Positions 34,058 to 35,052 of a stretch of 35,052 nt of DNA are shown one piece after another; the stretch's first letter is position 1; the number at the start of each line of letters is the position of its first letter. A model generated the notes under the pieces. The model saw only the letters and a program-made list of their open reading frames with translations, was not told the DNA's origin and made no database searches. The translations under genes were made by a program, and so were the position numbers. Source of the DNA: Vicinamibacteria bacterium (GTDB lineage Bacteria; Acidobacteriota; Vicinamibacteria; Fen-336); contig JAICEW010000022.1 of the NCBI GenBank assembly GCA_025923995.1, positions 1 through 35,052 on the forward strand, given 5' to 3'.

Positions 34058-34742
34058 GGCCGTGAGCCAGCACGAGCGCCTGCAGGCCGCGCACGCGGGG
34101 CCGCACCATCCCGCGCTCCAGCACCACTTCCCGGACCTCGACACCCAGAAGGAAGCGGCCACGCTGGGCATGTGGGTGTTCCTGGCCCAGGAGGTCCTGT
34201 TCTTCGGCGGGCTGTTCTGCGCCTACACCGTCTACCGGAACCTGTATTTCGCGGGCTTCTCGGAGGCCAGCCATCACCTGAGCTGGAAGATGGGCGGCGC
34301 CAACACCGCGGTGCTGATCGGCAGCAGCCTCACCATGGCGCTGGCCGTGCGCGCGGCCGCCCAGGGCAAGCGCAGCCTGATCGTGCTCTTCCTGATCCTG
34401 ACCATCCTGCTGGGCGGCGTGTTCCTGGGGGTGAAGGTCGTCGAGTACAAGGACAAGTTCGACACCCACCTGGTGCCGGGCCACGGCTTCCGCTGGGAGG
34501 GCCCCAACGCGCACCCGGCCGAGATCTTCTACTCGCTCTACTTCGCGATGACCGGCCTGCACGCACTGCACATGATCATCGGCATCCCGATCCTGGCCTG
34601 GATCGCGTGGATGGCGCAGCGCGGGCGGTACAGCCCCGAGTACCACTCGCCGGTGGAGATGGTCGGCCTGTACTGGCACTTCGTGGACATCGTGTGGATC
34701 TTCCTCTTCCCGCTGCTGTACCTGATCGGAGGGAAGCACTGA
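34050..34742 (+). CDS. coxC: Cytochrome c oxidase subunit III
   Basis: A 230-residue membrane protein with about five helices, the short subunit III type. It has the family phrases [18 protein letters not shown], the segment [15 protein letters not shown], and [20 protein letters not shown]. It stabilises the catalytic subunit and may supply oxygen or protons. The TTG start at 34050 overlaps coxA by eight bases and is supported by a near-perfect ribosome site GGAGGTGAT six bases upstream (34039-34047). The N-terminal tail is rich in His ([11 protein letters not shown]). Confidence 0.95.
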   Translation: MSEAVSQHERLQAAHAGPHHPALQHHFPDLDTQKEAATLGMWVFLAQEVLFFGGLFCAYTVYRNLYFAGFSEASHHLSWKMGGANTAVLIGSSLTMALAVRAAAQGKRSLIVLFLILTILLGGVFLGVKVVEYKDKFDTHLVPGHGFRWEGPNAHPAEIFYSLYFAMTGLHALHMIIGIPILAWIAWMAQRGRYSPEYHSPVEMVGLYWHFVDIVWIFLFPLLYLIGGKH

Positions 34743-35052
34743 TGGCGCAGCACGGCCACGGCCACGACCCCCGCGCGCACGGGCACGGGCCCCACATCGT
34801 GCCCCTCCCGATCTACCTGGGCGTGTTCGCGGCGCTCATGGTGGGCACGGTGCTGACGGTGCTGGCGGCCCGCATGGACTTCGGCGTGATGAACACGCCC
34901 GTCGCGCTCGCGATCGCGTGCAGCAAGGCCGCGCTCGTCATCCTGTTCTTCATGCACGTGAAGTACAGCGAGCGCCTGGTGACGATGGTGGTGGTGGTCT
35001 CGATCGCCTTCCTGGCCATCCTGTTCCTCATCACGCTCTCCGACTACTGGAC
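34742..35052 (+). CDS. coxD: Cytochrome c oxidase subunit IV, prokaryotic type (3' end cut by window edge)
   Basis: The first 103 codons of a small oxidase subunit IV (caa3-type, COX4-like). It has a His/Gly-rich tail ([18 protein letters not shown]), then three hydrophobic helices with the family segments LPIYLGVFAALMVGTVLTVL and KAALVILFFMHVKYS, and ends at ITLSDYW at the window edge with no stop yet. The ATG shares one base with the coxC stop. The usual length is about 100-115 residues, so only the last residues are missing. Confidence 0.92.
   Translation, partial: MAQHGHGHDPRAHGHGPHIVPLPIYLGVFAALMVGTVLTVLAARMDFGVMNTPVALAIACSKAALVILFFMHVKYSERLVTMVVVVSIAFLAILFLITLSDYW

Overview
This window is a strongly G+C-rich chromosomal segment from an aerobic Gram-negative bacterium. 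Evidence for an outer membrane is an OmpA-type barrel protein, many signal peptides, lipoprotein signals and a lipopolysaccharide-type glycosyltransferase. The gene content (alternative complex III next to a caa3-type oxidase, tandem DUF507 genes, beta-propeller/GGDEF sensor, secreted Asp-box propeller protein) fits Acidobacteriota or a Myxococcota-like lineage. No rRNA or other phylogenetic marker is present, so the phylum is an inference. I see no tRNA, rRNA, CRISPR array, insertion sequence, integrase or phage gene, and no stretch over 300 bases without a gene.

Layout. (1) 1-6624: a truncated glycosyltransferase on the minus strand is divergent from a housekeeping run on the plus strand: pyrE, truA, uppS, cdsA, dxr, rseP and a GNAT acetyltransferase. 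This run covers pyrimidine synthesis, tRNA modification, isoprenoid and undecaprenyl lipid synthesis, phospholipid precursor synthesis and envelope-stress proteolysis. (2) 6611-14144, minus strand: a block of exported or envelope proteins (M14 carboxypeptidase, an exported SAM methyltransferase, a small TPR protein, an Asp-box propeller protein, a large OmpA-family barrel and a triple-BON protein). The intergenic gaps carry a clear intrinsic terminator and several extended -10 promoter candidates. (3) 14145-18174: a palindromic divergent promoter region, an exported thioredoxin-like/alpha-barrel/DsbD-alpha-like fusion protein, an HNH nuclease-like gene, and two tandem DUF507 genes. (4) 18241-22649, plus strand: upp, a membrane-bound propeller-GGDEF diguanylate cyclase and a TylF-like methyltransferase. 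(5) 22657-35052 (window end), plus strand: one promoter followed by twelve tightly packed genes, actABCDEF, a small conserved membrane protein, a SCO copper chaperone and coxB, coxA, coxC, coxD.

The respiratory cluster is the main functional system. Quinol is oxidised by ActC/ActF, and electrons probably pass through pentaheme ActA, iron-sulfur ActB and monoheme ActE. They then reach the cytochrome c domain fused to CoxB, CuA, and the heme a/a3-CuB centre in CoxA. SCO would load CuA. This architecture is known from other bacteria, so it is not a new system. The less described elements are the exported methyltransferase, the thioredoxin-like/DsbD-alpha-like fusion, the small protein between actF and sco, and two perfect palindromic sites. 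I found no convincing evidence of a wholly new system.
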